Shown here: one piece after another, positions 8,403 through 18,576 of the stretch | Layout of the letters: every line of letters begins with the position of its first letter | How positions within the stretch are numbered: the stretch's first letter is position 1 | Assembly (NCBI RefSeq): GCF_003461245.1 | Contig: NZ_QTWS01000026.1 | Span: forward strand, 14,858-59,862 | Direction of reading: 5' to 3' | Origin: Blautia sp. AF19-10LB | GTDB taxonomy: Bacteria > Bacillota > Clostridia > Lachnospirales > Lachnospiraceae | DNA length: 45,005 nucleotides | Translations under genes and position numbers: made by a program | Notes under the pieces: model-generated | What the model was told of the DNA's origin: nothing | The model's input: the letters and a program-made list of their open reading frames with translations, nothing else | Databases searched by the model: none

Positions 8403-8819
8403 TTATTTCTTTTTAGGTCTCTTAGCACCATATTTGGAGCGAGACTGTTTTCTGTTAGCTACACCTGCGGTATCCAGTGTACCTCTGATGATGTGGTATC
8501 TGGTACCAGGTAAGTCCTTAACACGTCCACCACGGATAAGAACAACGCTATGCTCCTGAAGGTTATGTCCTTCTCCTGGGATATAGCTTGTTACTTCGAT
8601 ACCGTTGGAAAGACGAACTCTGGCGATCTTTCTAAGAGCTGAGTTAGGTTTCTTAGGTGTTGCAGTTTTAACTGCTGTACAAACTCCACGTTTCTGTGGT
8701 GCAGACTGCTCAACAGCTTTCTTTCTTAAAGAGTTGAATGTTCTCTGCAGAGCCGGTGCTGTAGATTTCTTTACAGATGTCTGACGTCCTTTTCTTACTA
8801 ACTGGTTGAATGTTGGCAT
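8403..8819 (-). CDS. rpsL: 30S ribosomal protein S12
   Basis: S12 (138 residues), the decoding-centre protein. It begins [12 protein letters not shown] and contains [11 protein letters not shown] and [14 protein letters not shown]. The lysines in KPNSA and GRVKDLPG, where streptomycin-resistance changes usually arise, are wild type. GGGAGGTGA precedes the ATG. First gene of the str operon, transcribed from the promoter at 8935-8963. Confidence 0.99.
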   Translation of the reverse strand: MPTFNQLVRKGRQTSVKKSTAPALQRTFNSLRKKAVEQSAPQKRGVCTAVKTATPKKPNSALRKIARVRLSNGIEVTSYIPGEGHNLQEHSVVLIRGGRVKDLPGTRYHIIRGTLDTAGVANRKQSRSKYGAKRPKKK

Positions 8820-8930
8820 TCCATTTCACCTCCCGATTATTTTCTCCATGGTTTGCCATGGGGTAGCGCGGTTGCTATTGTCAAATTTAAATGCCGGGCA
8901 ACAAAAAAACAGCGTTCCTGTTGCACGCCT
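8820..8930 (-). other. Leader of the str operon
   Basis: About 110 bases of 5' UTR between the promoter and rpsL. It holds two inverted repeats on the minus strand, GCAACA...TGTTGC near 8905-8930 and CCATGG-caaa-CCATGG near 8847-8862, the second just before the ribosome binding site. No peptide-coding leader was recognised. Possible autoregulatory or stability structures. Confidence 0.4.
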
Positions 8931-8934
8931 GCTC

Positions 8935-8963
8935 ATTATATCCCGTAAAAATGCGGCTGTCAA
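8935..8963 (-). promoter_or_regulatory. Consensus promoter of the str operon
   Basis: On the minus strand a perfect TTGACA (8958-8963), 17-base spacer and perfect TATAAT (8935-8940). It lies about 115 bases before rpsL, showing that the str operon is transcribed independently of rpoBC here. Confidence 0.92.
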
Positions 8964-9007
8964 GGCATTTTACATGATTTTTTCTTTTTTTTACGAATTC
9001 CTGATTA

Positions 9008-9036
9008 TTGCTTTTTGAAGGTACTCTGTTTATAAT
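9008..9036 (+). promoter_or_regulatory. Promoter of the coiled-coil protein / serine hydrolase operon
   Basis: TTGCTT (9008-9013), 17 bases, TATAAT (9031-9036). It is back to back with the str promoter, 44 bases away, and 83 bases upstream of the 9120 start. Confidence 0.75.
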
Positions 9037-9119
9037 ATTGAAAAGATTATTTCGCTGATGCTGATAATCATTTTTACTTTATTGCTTTACTTCTATATAA
9101 TAAGAAAGGATTTCTCATC

Positions 9120-9548
9120 ATGAAAGAAAAGCTGAATCCTGGCATTCTTTTGCTGGTCCTGACTGGTCTTCTCTTTATTGCCGGAATTTTCCTTGTCGAA
9201 CTCAGAACTGCCCGGCAGATCTCCGATTACGAAGCCCAGCTGGACACCTTCATTCAGCAGGTGGATGCCAAAAAAGAAGAACTTGATAACGCCAGTTCCG
9301 CTTACGCTGATGCGATCCAGTCTCAGAAGGATCTTCTCAACTGGAAGAAACAACAGAATTCCGGTACACGTCAGACCGTGAGTGAACGCCTTCCTGAAGC
9401 AGAATCTGCTGATACACAGACCTCTGTTTTCAATCAGAATACTTCGCCCGAATACAATTCTTTCACTTCAGGGGGAAACAACGATACTGAAGACGAAATA
9501 TCTGAGATCAACCCGCAGGATTCCGAAGATCTTTTCAGCGATCAATAA
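9120..9548 (+). CDS. Single-pass membrane protein with coiled coil (142 aa), function unknown
   Basis: Residues 8-26 (ILLLVLTGLLFIAGIFLVE) form one membrane helix, followed by a predicted extracellular coiled-coil stretch (about 29-75, ISDYEAQLDTFIQQVDAKKE) and a low-complexity, acidic, Asn/Ser-rich tail. AGAAAGG lies upstream of the ATG. I do not recognise a family. It precedes the serine hydrolase gene by 33 bases and shares its architecture of short N-terminus, membrane helix and coiled coil, so the two may form a complex at the cell surface. That is inference from layout. Confidence 0.75.
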   Translation: MKEKLNPGILLLVLTGLLFIAGIFLVELRTARQISDYEAQLDTFIQQVDAKKEELDNASSAYADAIQSQKDLLNWKKQQNSGTRQTVSERLPEAESADTQTSVFNQNTSPEYNSFTSGGNNDTEDEISEINPQDSEDLFSDQ

Positions 9549-9581
9549 CCTGTTGCACTTAAAAAGAAAGGATATCTTAAT

Positions 9582-10658
9582 ATGAATACCCCTAAACAGC
9601 AAAAACCTTTTTTTCTGTACATTATCATCAGCATTCTGGCTGTAGCAGTCATCGGACTTGGCGGACTGGCTCTGTATTCACTGAATGGTCTTGCCTCCCT
9701 CCAGTCCAAAGTCACTGAACTTCAGGATACCGTACAGGAAATGGCAGAAACATCCGCAAACCTCGTTGCTCAGTCCGATGAACTCAAGCAGCTCCAGGAA
9801 CAAAATCAGCAGTCGTCTTCCGATACAGTTTCTGCTGAATCTGCAAGTCAGGAAGAAGGAACGCTTTCCCCATCCCACTCCTCCGAGACGGTCTCCTCTG
9901 AGACTACAACGGATGAAAGTCTGAACAATCTTCTTTCACAAGTCAGAACTCTTCTTCCGCAGGATAATGGAAACTGGTCCGTTTACGTCTGCAACCTTAT
10001 GAAAGGCACCGAAGGCACGATCGACAATCAGCCGATGCAGGCTGCCAGCCTGATCAAGCTGTTCATTATGGGCACCGTTTACGAAAACTACGATCAGCTC
10101 TGCGAAACATACGATGCAGATACCCTGAACAGTTATCTCAATCCTATGATTACTGTTAGTGATAATGATGCTGCAAATACTCTCGTAAATATGCTCGGCG
10201 GCGGCGATGATTCTGCCGGCATGGATGTAGTCAATGCCTTTTGCCAGGCGCACGGATATACCAGTACTTCCATGGGCAGACTTCTTCTACACAGCAATGA
10301 AAATGGCGATAATTATACTTCCGTAAATGACTGCGGACATTTTCTCAAAGAGATCTACCAGATCAATGCAGGTACTGCTGAGAACCCAACTTTATCCCAT
10401 GCCGATGCCATGTACTCTCTTCTCAAGATGCAGGAACGCCGCAACAAAATCCCGGCAGACATGCCGGAAGGTGTCAGCGTTGCAAACAAGACCGGCGAAC
10501 TCGACAATGTTGAAAATGATGTTGGAATCATCTACAACACAACCAAAGGCATCGACCTGGTTGTATGCTTCATGTCTCAGAATCTGAGCAGTACCAGCAA
10601 TGCGCAGGAAACGATTGCTCAGGATTCCCGTATGATCTACGGATACTACAACGAATAA
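9582..10658 (+). CDS. Membrane-anchored serine hydrolase, class A beta-lactamase fold
   Basis: A 358-residue protein with an N-terminal membrane anchor (residues 10-34), a coiled-coil and Ser/Thr-rich linker (40-115), and an extracellular beta-lactamase-like domain. The three signature motifs are visible: S156-L-I-K159 (SxxK), S193-D-N195 (SDN) and K303-T-G305. The canonical omega-loop ExxLN of true class A beta-lactamases was not found, so peptidoglycan or penicillin binding, or another hydrolase activity, is more likely than antibiotic resistance. Second gene of a two-gene operon with a terminator right after it. Confidence 0.85.
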   Translation: MNTPKQQKPFFLYIIISILAVAVIGLGGLALYSLNGLASLQSKVTELQDTVQEMAETSANLVAQSDELKQLQEQNQQSSSDTVSAESASQEEGTLSPSHSSETVSSETTTDESLNNLLSQVRTLLPQDNGNWSVYVCNLMKGTEGTIDNQPMQAASLIKLFIMGTVYENYDQLCETYDADTLNSYLNPMITVSDNDAANTLVNMLGGGDDSAGMDVVNAFCQAHGYTSTSMGRLLLHSNENGDNYTSVNDCGHFLKEIYQINAGTAENPTLSHADAMYSLLKMQERRNKIPADMPEGVSVANKTGELDNVENDVGIIYNTTKGIDLVVCFMSQNLSSTSNAQETIAQDSRMIYGYYNE

Positions 10659-10671
10659 AACGCATCACCCA

Positions 10672-10710
10672 AAGGCCATACGGTTTAAACAGATCGTATG
10701 GCTTTATTTT
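10672..10710 (+). terminator. Terminator of the serine hydrolase operon
   Basis: GCCATACG (10675-10682) pairs with CGTATGGC (10695-10702), with flanking A/U pairs, followed by TTTATTTTT. It also lies between convergent genes, just before the stop of the unknown gene on the minus strand. Confidence 0.85.
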
Positions 10711-10720
10711 TATAAAAAAA

Positions 10721-11965
10721 TCAGCTTTTTTCTTCCGAGGTTTCCCCGTCTGTATCTTCATAGGACATCTCCCATATATCAGCAAAAACCGCCAGCGGGC
10801 AGTCCGTAAGAAGACACATCAGCAAAAAGCACTCATACGGATTCACAATATAAATCTCACTCATTCCACATTTATGCAGGATCTTCTGTATTTCTTCAAG
10901 GAAATGATGATATCGATTATATGGATCATCATCCTGCATCTCCTGCGAAACAATAAAAAACTCCAACGTGATCAGATCAAAACGTTCCACCGGAAACTTA
11001 TGATTCATGATGCTGTTGATCCGCTGTCTGCTGAACCGCTTCTGGCTGAAATGCTTCGCCAGAATAGACGCAGACATTTTTTTGAGATTTCCCATCTTAT
11101 TTACAGGAATTCCACTGCAGATAACTTTTTCCACATCAGAATCCGTAATATCAGAAATATTCCACACTTTGTTGCGGTCTTTTTCCACTTCATCACCCTG
11201 ATACATCCTGGCGATGATTTCCTTGGCATGAGTCAGAAGGCGCACAAATTCCTGAAATGCCTGACTCTTCTCTGACATCGGGTCATCCGCTCCAACCTTG
11301 ACATAGGCCAGATACTTCAGAAGTTTCTCCTCATTGTCCAGGATCAATGCGCCTGAATATACCTTGGATGCCTCGGTGTAATCCGGATCAGGCTCCAGTT
11401 TCTCATAGGCTTTCTTAAGTTCTTCTGCCTTATGATAGCCAACTTGCATGGTATAACAATACCAGTAGATCACCTCATCCGGATTATGGAAATCAAAATC
11501 CTGCTCTCTCAGTACCCGTGTCAGAAAATCCGAAACATCCTCCGAACTCATACGAAGTCCAAAACCAAGCAAAAATACAGTCTCTCTCTTGACAGATGCC
11601 TGTGTCAGCCAGTTATTGACAAGAGATGTCAGTTTCGTTGATGTAGGATTCATTGATTTCGGTGTACAAGTCTCATGAAAAGACTCAATCACGATGTCTC
11701 TGTAAATATCCTGCGTTACTTCATTATAGGGTTCTTCGAGTCCTGCACGTTCATAAATATATCGCTTCAGGTGATCTCCAAAAGATACCAGTTCCATTTC
11801 TTTATATAAATAATGAAAAATAACATCAGCATCTTCGTCTTCAAACCCATCCAGACTGACGACCTGTCGGAATCTCTGTGCTGCTTTTCGTGTGAATTCA
11901 AAATCTTTGACAGAATCAAAAGCAACTGTCTGTTCAAAATCCAAATCCTGCATACGGTTTTTCAT
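10721..11965 (-). CDS. Unknown protein (414 aa) in the kinase-phosphatase operon
   Basis: A soluble, largely helical protein without signal peptide or membrane segment and without a motif I can assign. It contains a Trp/Tyr-rich helix VIYWYCYTMQVGYHKAEELK, a KRFSRQRINSIMNHK segment of possible helix-turn-helix character in the C-terminal third, and an acidic C-terminus (YEDTDGETSEEKS). GAAGGTGA precedes the ATG. It starts 19 bases after the PP2C phosphatase gene, so it is the third gene of the kinase operon. The link suggests a substrate or effector of the kinase/phosphatase pair, which is inference. Confidence 0.8.
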   Translation of the reverse strand: MKNRMQDLDFEQTVAFDSVKDFEFTRKAAQRFRQVVSLDGFEDEDADVIFHYLYKEMELVSFGDHLKRYIYERAGLEEPYNEVTQDIYRDIVIESFHETCTPKSMNPTSTKLTSLVNNWLTQASVKRETVFLLGFGLRMSSEDVSDFLTRVLREQDFDFHNPDEVIYWYCYTMQVGYHKAEELKKAYEKLEPDPDYTEASKVYSGALILDNEEKLLKYLAYVKVGADDPMSEKSQAFQEFVRLLTHAKEIIARMYQGDEVEKDRNKVWNISDITDSDVEKVICSGIPVNKMGNLKKMSASILAKHFSQKRFSRQRINSIMNHKFPVERFDLITLEFFIVSQEMQDDDPYNRYHHFLEEIQKILHKCGMSEIYIVNPYECFLLMCLLTDCPLAVFADIWEMSYEDTDGETSEEKS

Positions 11966-11984
11966 AGTCTGTCACCTTCATATT

Positions 11985-12791
11985 CTATAAAAAATAACTT
12001 AATAATTTTCTAAACCAGTTTTGTTCCTGCTCTGCAAGTTCGCAGAGTATTACTGTAATGTTGTCCCTGCCTCCTTTTTGGAGGGCCTGTTCTACCAGAA
12101 GTTCTGCTGTTTCCGCTACCGGAACTTCCCTTGCAAGAACAGCCGCGATCTCACTGTCAGTAAGCATATCTGTGATTCCATCTGAACATATGAGATACCG
12201 AGTCCCGATCACTGCCTCCTGTGCTGTGATCGTCGGCTCAAGTCCCATGCTTTCCTCCGGGATCCCAAGATACTGTGTCAGCGGCGGCTTGCCGAATCTT
12301 CCTCCCCCAAGGACATGATCCAGCGAAAGCTGATGTATCTGTCCTTCCGGCGAAACGCGGTAAATACGACTGTCACCCAGATTGCATGAATATACTTGGT
12401 CTTCCCCAAAAGCAAGAATTGCTGCAGTTGTTCCCATGCTGTTTATTTTATTTTCCTGTCCGTAATCACATACAGCACGGTTCATCTGGAAGCAGAGTTC
12501 ATTCAGGAACTCTTCCGGATATTCTGAGATTTCTTTCTTTTTTTCTTTATAAAACTCACCACAGGATTCTGCTGCAAGGAATGCTGCCATTTCTCCACAG
12601 CTTTCGCCTCCCATTCCGTCAAATACGGCAAGAAGCGGAAAATCCTTCTGTTTTATCTTTCCGCTGCGGACATGACTCATTCCCTTGTTTTCTGAATCAA
12701 GACTCTCGCCACAGCACCAGAAATTGTCCTCATTATTATTCCGCACCTTACCTATGTGGCACGTATATGCATATTCAATCTGATACGCCAT
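11985..12791 (-). CDS. stp: PP2C-type protein serine/threonine phosphatase
   Basis: A 268-residue PPM/PP2C metal-dependent phosphatase that removes phosphate from Ser/Thr of kinase targets in the cytoplasm. The metal-binding and signature motifs are present: NNNEDN with Glu21-Asp22, FDGMGG (57-62), MGTTAA (119-124), NLGDSR (137-142), SDG (203-205) and GRDN (241-244). No regulatory domain is fused. It starts 13 bases after the kinase stop, the classical partner arrangement. It is shaped like Stp/PrpC, though only the family is certain. Confidence 0.95.
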   Translation of the reverse strand: MAYQIEYAYTCHIGKVRNNNEDNFWCCGESLDSENKGMSHVRSGKIKQKDFPLLAVFDGMGGESCGEMAAFLAAESCGEFYKEKKKEISEYPEEFLNELCFQMNRAVCDYGQENKINSMGTTAAILAFGEDQVYSCNLGDSRIYRVSPEGQIHQLSLDHVLGGGRFGKPPLTQYLGIPEESMGLEPTITAQEAVIGTRYLICSDGITDMLTDSEIAAVLAREVPVAETAELLVEQALQKGGRDNITVILCELAEQEQNWFRKLLSYFL

Positions 12792-12804
12792 AGCCCTTCC
12801 TTTC

Positions 12805-14511
12805 TCAGGATGCAGATGTACTGTCAGCAGAGAGATTCAACTGAGCTTTGTACTCTTCCGCACGATCCCAGTATTTCTCTCCTCTTGTTACATACTCCTC
12901 ACTGTCTGTCTCGTTATCATGACAACGGTTTTTGTCATCGATCCAGCGGATCAGCTTACCGTCCTCATAATAATATCTGTCTATTTTCTGCTCTCCGTCC
13001 TTCAGATCACTCAGCGTATTGTTATCAGCCCATATATAGGCAAAAAACAGTTCATCATTCCAGTAATAATATTCTTCATAATAACCATCTTCTGACAGAT
13101 CCGGATAGATCAGTATCTTCATAACCTGCCAGTCTCCATTATCCCGCTGTTTCAGGTAACTGATCTTTCCTTCTTCTTCAGATCCAATCCAGCTGTAATC
13201 ATTCAGATCATCGCTGATCTCTGTTGCCTGTGACTGAATTTTTTCCAGAGTCTCCTGAAGTTGTTTATTTTCTGCACTCTGAACCGTCTCTGTAACTGAC
13301 TGCTTCAGACGCTGTAATTCTGCATTTTCTTTCAGAAGCCAGATAAAAACGCCCACAACAATACAAACTGCTATCACCATAATGACAGCAGCCGCAACAA
13401 GTGGCTCAAATTTCTGCTTTTTCTTTGCAGGTTTCCTTCGATGCTGTGGAGAACGGCTGATTCTTCTGCCTGTCCTTTTGTCTGTATTTCTCAGTACAAC
13501 CGTTTCCTCAGGTTTCTCTTCTTCTGTAAAATTTCTGTCTGTTTCCGGAGAATCTGATATGATCTCCGGTTTTCTGATATCCGACAGTTCCGGCTGCCCA
13601 GGATATCGAACCTGCTCCAGTGCCATTCGAAATTCCTCAGCACTTTCATAACGATCATGGCGATCATAAGCACATGCTCTGAGAATCACGTCTGCAAAAG
13701 CCTCCCCTGCTTCTGCCGGCGGAGGCAGTTCCTCTCCTGCCATTCTCCTGTTCAGTGCCTCTTCCTTGTCCCGATACGTGATCAGCTGCTTCTTAAGGCT
13801 GATAAAAGGAAGTCTGTTATGGTTTCTTAATTTATAAAGTACAATTCCAAGGGAATAGATGTCTACTCTGGCATCATATGCCTCTCCTTTGTACATTTCC
13901 GGTGCCATATAAGAAAATGTACCCTTCTTAGATAACCCACTCATTGTCCGATCCAGTTCCCGGGCAATGCCAAAATCTCCCAGTTTGAACTCCCCAAATC
14001 TGGAAACAAAAATATTCTCAGGTTTAATGTCTCTGTGAATGATATTCTGGCACTGGCAGTATTCCAGTGCTTTACACAAATCGATTCCTAAATGTATCAC
14101 ATCATCTTCTGAAAGTGCGCGTCCGGCACAATAATCAAGAAAGCTGGTCAGATATTCCATTCGGATGTAAATATCCCATCCAATATCGTCCAGATATTCC
14201 ACTACTTTATAATCCTCAACAGAGACTACATGAGAATTGCCTCGAAAATACTCCATCGTATTCACTTCCTGGATACATTCTTCTACCAGGCTGTGAAAAT
14301 ATTCCTTTACCGATTGTTCATCCGGGTTTTCCGAACGAATACTGCTCAATTCTCCGGCATTCGAGGGAATCGTAATAACTTTGATCGCAGAATAAAAGGT
14401 CTTGCCCTGCTCTGTACGTTTTGCCTTATAGACCTTACCGAAGGATCCTTCACCGATCTTCTCCACGATCTTCCATTCCGGCCATACAGAAACCGGAAGT
14501 TGTTTGTCCAT
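12805..14511 (-). CDS. Membrane Hanks-type serine/threonine protein kinase without PASTA repeats
   Basis: 568 residues. The kinase domain (about 13-300) has the glycine loop GEGSFG (20-25), ATP-binding Lys44 in AIK, catalytic HRDIKPEN (159-166), DFG (179-181) and APE (203-205). A Ser/Thr-rich and basic linker leads to one membrane helix (about 371-393), a coiled coil (394-435) and an extracellular domain rich in Tyr, Trp and Asp (440-550, with YYEEYYYWNDELFF). PASTA repeats typical of PrkC/Stk are absent, so the sensed signal is probably not muropeptide. First gene of an operon with phosphatase and unknown protein; GGAGGGAGGATAG precedes the ATG. Confidence 0.92.
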   Translation of the reverse strand: MDKQLPVSVWPEWKIVEKIGEGSFGKVYKAKRTEQGKTFYSAIKVITIPSNAGELSSIRSENPDEQSVKEYFHSLVEECIQEVNTMEYFRGNSHVVSVEDYKVVEYLDDIGWDIYIRMEYLTSFLDYCAGRALSEDDVIHLGIDLCKALEYCQCQNIIHRDIKPENIFVSRFGEFKLGDFGIARELDRTMSGLSKKGTFSYMAPEMYKGEAYDARVDIYSLGIVLYKLRNHNRLPFISLKKQLITYRDKEEALNRRMAGEELPPPAEAGEAFADVILRACAYDRHDRYESAEEFRMALEQVRYPGQPELSDIRKPEIISDSPETDRNFTEEEKPEETVVLRNTDKRTGRRISRSPQHRRKPAKKKQKFEPLVAAAVIMVIAVCIVVGVFIWLLKENAELQRLKQSVTETVQSAENKQLQETLEKIQSQATEISDDLNDYSWIGSEEEGKISYLKQRDNGDWQVMKILIYPDLSEDGYYEEYYYWNDELFFAYIWADNNTLSDLKDGEQKIDRYYYEDGKLIRWIDDKNRCHDNETDSEEYVTRGEKYWDRAEEYKAQLNLSADSTSAS

Positions 14512-14780
14512 CTATCCTCCCTCCTCTCCTCTCGTAATATGATCTATATTTATTTGAATGTAATTCGTAACTGTTCAATAGCCTCACAGTTACATAACTT
14601 CTATTTTATTCTAAATCCTATATCTATATAAAAAACACTAAGTAACTCTATGTCTTTAAAACTCTGTATCTTTGAAACTTCCATCAGGAAGTGCTCTTAG
14701 TATAGCATGTCCACCCGCGTCTGTCTGTAGTTTTCGCTTTTCTTCCATCTTTTTTCACACAATCTTTATACTTTTCCTGC
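14512..14780. other. Gap between rpoC terminator and kinase gene
   Basis: No gene seen. It contains two adjacent imperfect 16-base direct repeats of the AACTCTrTrTCTTTrA type (14644-14659 and 14660-14675) and a short hairpin ACTTCC-atca-GGAAGT (14677-14692). The kinase promoter must lie here, but no box pair is convincing. Confidence 0.4.
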
Positions 14781-14832
14781 AAAAAGAAAAAAAGAAGCCC
14801 CAGATTTACTTTGATCATAAATCTGGAACTTC
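14781..14832 (-). terminator. Terminator of rpoBC
   Basis: On the minus strand GAAG-tt-CCAGATTTA pairs with TAAATCTGG-gg-CTTC, followed by TTTTTTTCTTTTTG. It starts 14 bases after the rpoC stop. Confidence 0.92.
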
Positions 14833-14845
14833 TTCTGTAGTTCAT

Positions 14846-17800
14846 TTATTCTTCTGTTGTATCGATATCCTCATCGTCCAGAAGGATCTCATCCTCTGCA
14901 TCATCAGAAACATCCTCTGCGGATTCTTCTTCCATTGTCAGCATTTCATCATCCTCTGGAAGTTCATCTACAGGCTCTTCTTCTGCCACAGGTGTTTCCT
15001 CCGGCATTCCTGTATCAAGCTGAATGTCTCTGTAACGTTTCAGACCAGTTCCGGCCGGGATCAGCTTACCAATGATAACATTCTCTTTCAAACCTACCAG
15101 GTGGTCAACTTTACCCTTGATAGCAGCTTCTGTCAGGACTTTGGTTGTTTCCTGGAAGGACGCTGCTGACAGGAAGGAATCTGTTGCCAGGGAGGCCTTG
15201 GTAATACCAAGCATAACCTGTTTTCCTTCTGCCGGTGTCTTGCCTTCTTTTTCAAGTTTTTCGTTAACTTCTTCGAATTCAAGAACATCAACAAGTGTTC
15301 CCGGAAGGAATTCTGTATCTCCGTTTTCTTCGATACGGATCTTCTTCAGCATCTGGCGGACCAGAACCTCGATATGCTTATCACTGATTTCTACACCCTG
15401 GAGACGGTATACTCGCTGAACCTCACGGAGCATGTAATCCTGAACAGCACGAACACCCTTGATTCTCAAGATATCGTGTGGGTTTACACTACCTTCTGTC
15501 AGCTCATCACCAGCTTCAAGTACCTGTCCGTCTGTGATCTTGATACGGGATCCATAAGGGATCAGGTAAGTCTTGGAGTCGCCGTCTTCCGGATTGGTAA
15601 CAATGATCTCACGTTTTTTCTTGGTATCGTTGATAACTGCAACACCAGGGATTTCTGTGATGATAGCAAGACCCTTAGGTTTTCTTGCCTCAAAAAGCTC
15701 CTCAACTCGAGGAAGACCCTGTGTGATATCTCCACCGGCTACACCACCACTATGGAATGTACGCATGGTAAGCTGTGTACCAGGCTCACCGATAGACTGT
15801 GCTGCGATGATACCAACAGATTCTCCAACCTGAACAGCTTCACCAGTTGCCATATTTGCACCGTAACATTTAGCGCAGACACCAACCTTGCACTTACAGG
15901 TCAGGATCGTACGGATCTTAACTTCTTCGATCGGACCACCGTTAGCGTTTACACCCTCACTCATGATACGTGCTGCACGTCTTGGTGTGATCATATGGTT
16001 TGCTTTAACAAGAACTTCACCATCTTTGTTTGTGATGGTCTCGCAGGAGAAACGTCCTGTGATACGTTCCTGAAGGTTCTCGATCTCTTCCTTGCCATCC
16101 ATGAAGCCTTTGACATACATACCAGAGATCTCCGGTCTGTTTTCACAGCAGTCTGTTTCACGAACGATAAGTTCCTGAGATACGTCAACCATTCGTCTGG
16201 TCAGGTAACCAGAGTCGGCTGTACGAAGAGCGGTATCGGACATACCTTTACGAGCTCCATGCGCGGACATGAAGTATTCCAGTACTTCAAGACCTTCACG
16301 GAAGTTTGACTTGATAGGAAGCTCGATAGTGTGACCAGTTGTATCGGCCATCAGACCACGCATACCGGCAAGCTGTTTGATCTGCTTATCGGAACCACGG
16401 GCACCGGAGTCAGCCATCATGAAGATGTTGTTGTATTTATCAAGACCGTTCAGAAGGGCTTTGGTAAGCTCATCGTCAGTCTTCTTCCATGTCTCAACAA
16501 CTTCTTTGTAACGCTCTTCTTCTGTAATAAGACCACGTTTGTAGTTCTTTGTGATCTTGTCAACGATATTCTGTGCGTTCTGGATCATCTCAGGTTTCTG
16601 AGGCGGCACAGTCATATCAGAAATGGATACTGTCATAGCTGCACGGGTAGAATATTTGTAACCCATAGCCTTGATGGAGTCGAGAACCTCTGCGGTCTTG
16701 GTAGCTCCGTGAGTGTTGATGACTTTCTCAAGGATCTGTTTCAGCTGTTTCTTACCTACCAGGAAATCAACCTCAAGAAGAAGTTCATTACCCGGAATGC
16801 TTCTGTCTACATATCCAAGGTCCTGCGGAAGAATTTCGTTGAACAGGAAACGTCCAAGTGTGGACTCTACAGTTCCTGTCAGCTCTCTTCCATCTGCCAG
16901 TTTTCTTGTGCAGCGTACATGGATTCTGGACTGTAATGTGATAACTTTATTTTCGTAAGCAAGGATTGCTTCGTTTACGCTCTTGAAGTATTTGCCTTCG
17001 CCCGGATTTCCTGGTCTCTCCTGTGTCAGATAGTAGATACCAAGGACCATATCCTGTGAAGGAACGGCTACCGGACCACCATCTGAAGGTTTCAGAAGGT
17101 TGTTTGGTGAAAGCAGAAGGAAACGGCACTCTGCCTGAGCTTCCTGGGAAAGCGGAAGATGAACAGCCATCTGGTCACCATCGAAGTCGGCGTTGAACGC
17201 GGTACAAACGAGCGGATGAAGTTTGATAGCTTTACCTTCTACAAGGATCGGCTCAAATGCCTGGATACCCAGACGATGCAGTGTAGGTGCACGGTTCAGC
17301 ATAACAGGATGTTCTTTGATAACATCTTCCAGTACATCCCATACTTCCGGCTGAAGTTTCTCTACCATTTTCTTGGCATTCTTGATGTTGTGGGAAGTTC
17401 CGTTTGCAACAAGCTCTTTCATAACGAAAGGTTTGAAAAGCTCGATTGCCATTTCTTTCGGAAGACCACACTGATAGATCTTCAGTTCAGGCCCAACGAC
17501 GATAACAGAACGTCCGGAATAGTCAACTCGTTTACCAAGAAGGTTCTGACGGAAACGTCCGGATTTACCTTTCAGCATGTCAGAAAGGGATTTGAGAGCT
17601 CTGTTTCCAGGTCCTGTTACCGGACGGCCACGACGACCATTGTCGATCAGCGCGTCTACTGCTTCCTGAAGCATACGTTTCTCATTACGAACAATGATAT
17701 CCGGTGCTCCCAGTTCCAGAAGACGTTTCAGACGGTTGTTACGGTTGATGATTCTTCTGTACAGATCATTCAGGTCAGATGTTGCAAAACGTCCACCATC

Positions 17801-18559
17801 GAGCTGTACCATAGGACGAAGATCTGGCGGGATAACCGGGATTGCAGTCATGATCATCCACTCCGGACGGTTTCCGGATTCACGGAAAGATTCTACAACT
17901 TCCAGTCTCTTGATGATTCTGGCACGTTTCTGTCCAGTTGCATCTACCAGTTCTGTCTTGAGTTCCTCAGCATCTTTCTCAAGATCGATCGCTTTGAGAA
18001 GTTCCATAATAGATTCTGCACCCATTCCAACACGGAAATTGTATCCGTATGCTTCACGGGCATCCTGATATTCTTTCTCAGTGAGAACCTGTTTGTACTG
18101 AAGTCCGGAGTCAGCCGGATCCAGTACAATATAGTTTGCAAAGTATAAAACTTTTTCCAATGTTCTCGGAGACAGGTCAAGGATAAGTCCCATACGGGAT
18201 GGGATTCCCTTGAAGTACCAGATATGGGATACCGGAGCTGCAAGCTCGATATGTCCCATACGCTCTCTTCGTACAGAAGATTTGGTTACTTCTACGCCGC
18301 ATCGGTCGCAGACAACACCTTTATAGCGGATTTTTTTGTATTTACCGCAGTGGCACTCCCAGTCCTTGCTTGGTCCGAAAATTCTTTCACAGAAAAGACC
18401 GTCCTTCTCTGGTTTCAGAGTACGATAGTTGATGGTCTCCGGTTTTGTTACCTCACCTCTGGACCATTCTCTGATCTTCTCAGGGGACGCCAGTCCAATC
18501 TTGATGGCATCGAAAGTCATTGGCTGATATGTTTCATTGGTAGTTGTTGATTCTGCCAT
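14846..18559 (-). CDS. rpoC: DNA-directed RNA polymerase subunit beta'
   Basis: Full-length beta' (1237 residues), forming the active centre and clamp of RNA polymerase. The N-terminal zinc site reads CHCGKYKK...CDRCG, the catalytic loop is [14 protein letters not shown], and the second zinc region has [13 protein letters not shown] followed by [20 protein letters not shown]. The final 50 residues form a strongly acidic tail. AAAGGGGAAAG precedes the ATG. It lies 17 bases after rpoB and ends in a strong terminator. Confidence 0.99.
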   Translation of the reverse strand: MAESTTTNETYQPMTFDAIKIGLASPEKIREWSRGEVTKPETINYRTLKPEKDGLFCERIFGPSKDWECHCGKYKKIRYKGVVCDRCGVEVTKSSVRRERMGHIELAAPVSHIWYFKGIPSRMGLILDLSPRTLEKVLYFANYIVLDPADSGLQYKQVLTEKEYQDAREAYGYNFRVGMGAESIMELLKAIDLEKDAEELKTELVDATGQKRARIIKRLEVVESFRESGNRPEWMIMTAIPVIPPDLRPMVQLDGGRFATSDLNDLYRRIINRNNRLKRLLELGAPDIIVRNEKRMLQEAVDALIDNGRRGRPVTGPGNRALKSLSDMLKGKSGRFRQNLLGKRVDYSGRSVIVVGPELKIYQCGLPKEMAIELFKPFVMKELVANGTSHNIKNAKKMVEKLQPEVWDVLEDVIKEHPVMLNRAPTLHRLGIQAFEPILVEGKAIKLHPLVCTAFNADFDGDQMAVHLPLSQEAQAECRFLLLSPNNLLKPSDGGPVAVPSQDMVLGIYYLTQERPGNPGEGKYFKSVNEAILAYENKVITLQSRIHVRCTRKLADGRELTGTVESTLGRFLFNEILPQDLGYVDRSIPGNELLLEVDFLVGKKQLKQILEKVINTHGATKTAEVLDSIKAMGYKYSTRAAMTVSISDMTVPPQKPEMIQNAQNIVDKITKNYKRGLITEEERYKEVVETWKKTDDELTKALLNGLDKYNNIFMMADSGARGSDKQIKQLAGMRGLMADTTGHTIELPIKSNFREGLEVLEYFMSAHGARKGMSDTALRTADSGYLTRRMVDVSQELIVRETDCCENRPEISGMYVKGFMDGKEEIENLQERITGRFSCETITNKDGEVLVKANHMITPRRAARIMSEGVNANGGPIEEVKIRTILTCKCKVGVCAKCYGANMATGEAVQVGESVGIIAAQSIGEPGTQLTMRTFHSGGVAGGDITQGLPRVEELFEARKPKGLAIITEIPGVAVINDTKKKREIIVTNPEDGDSKTYLIPYGSRIKITDGQVLEAGDELTEGSVNPHDILRIKGVRAVQDYMLREVQRVYRLQGVEISDKHIEVLVRQMLKKIRIEENGDTEFLPGTLVDVLEFEEVNEKLEKEGKTPAEGKQVMLGITKASLATDSFLSAASFQETTKVLTEAAIKGKVDHLVGLKENVIIGKLIPAGTGLKRYRDIQLDTGMPEETPVAEEEPVDELPEDDEMLTMEEESAEDVSDDAEDEILLDDEDIDTTEE

Positions 18560-18576
18560 GTATTCTTTCCCCTTTC

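Noticed and set aside
9582..10658. Call as an antibiotic-resistance beta-lactamase
   Set aside because: SxxK, SDN and KTG are present but the ExxLN omega loop was not found, and the protein is membrane-anchored with a coiled coil, so resistance is not supported.
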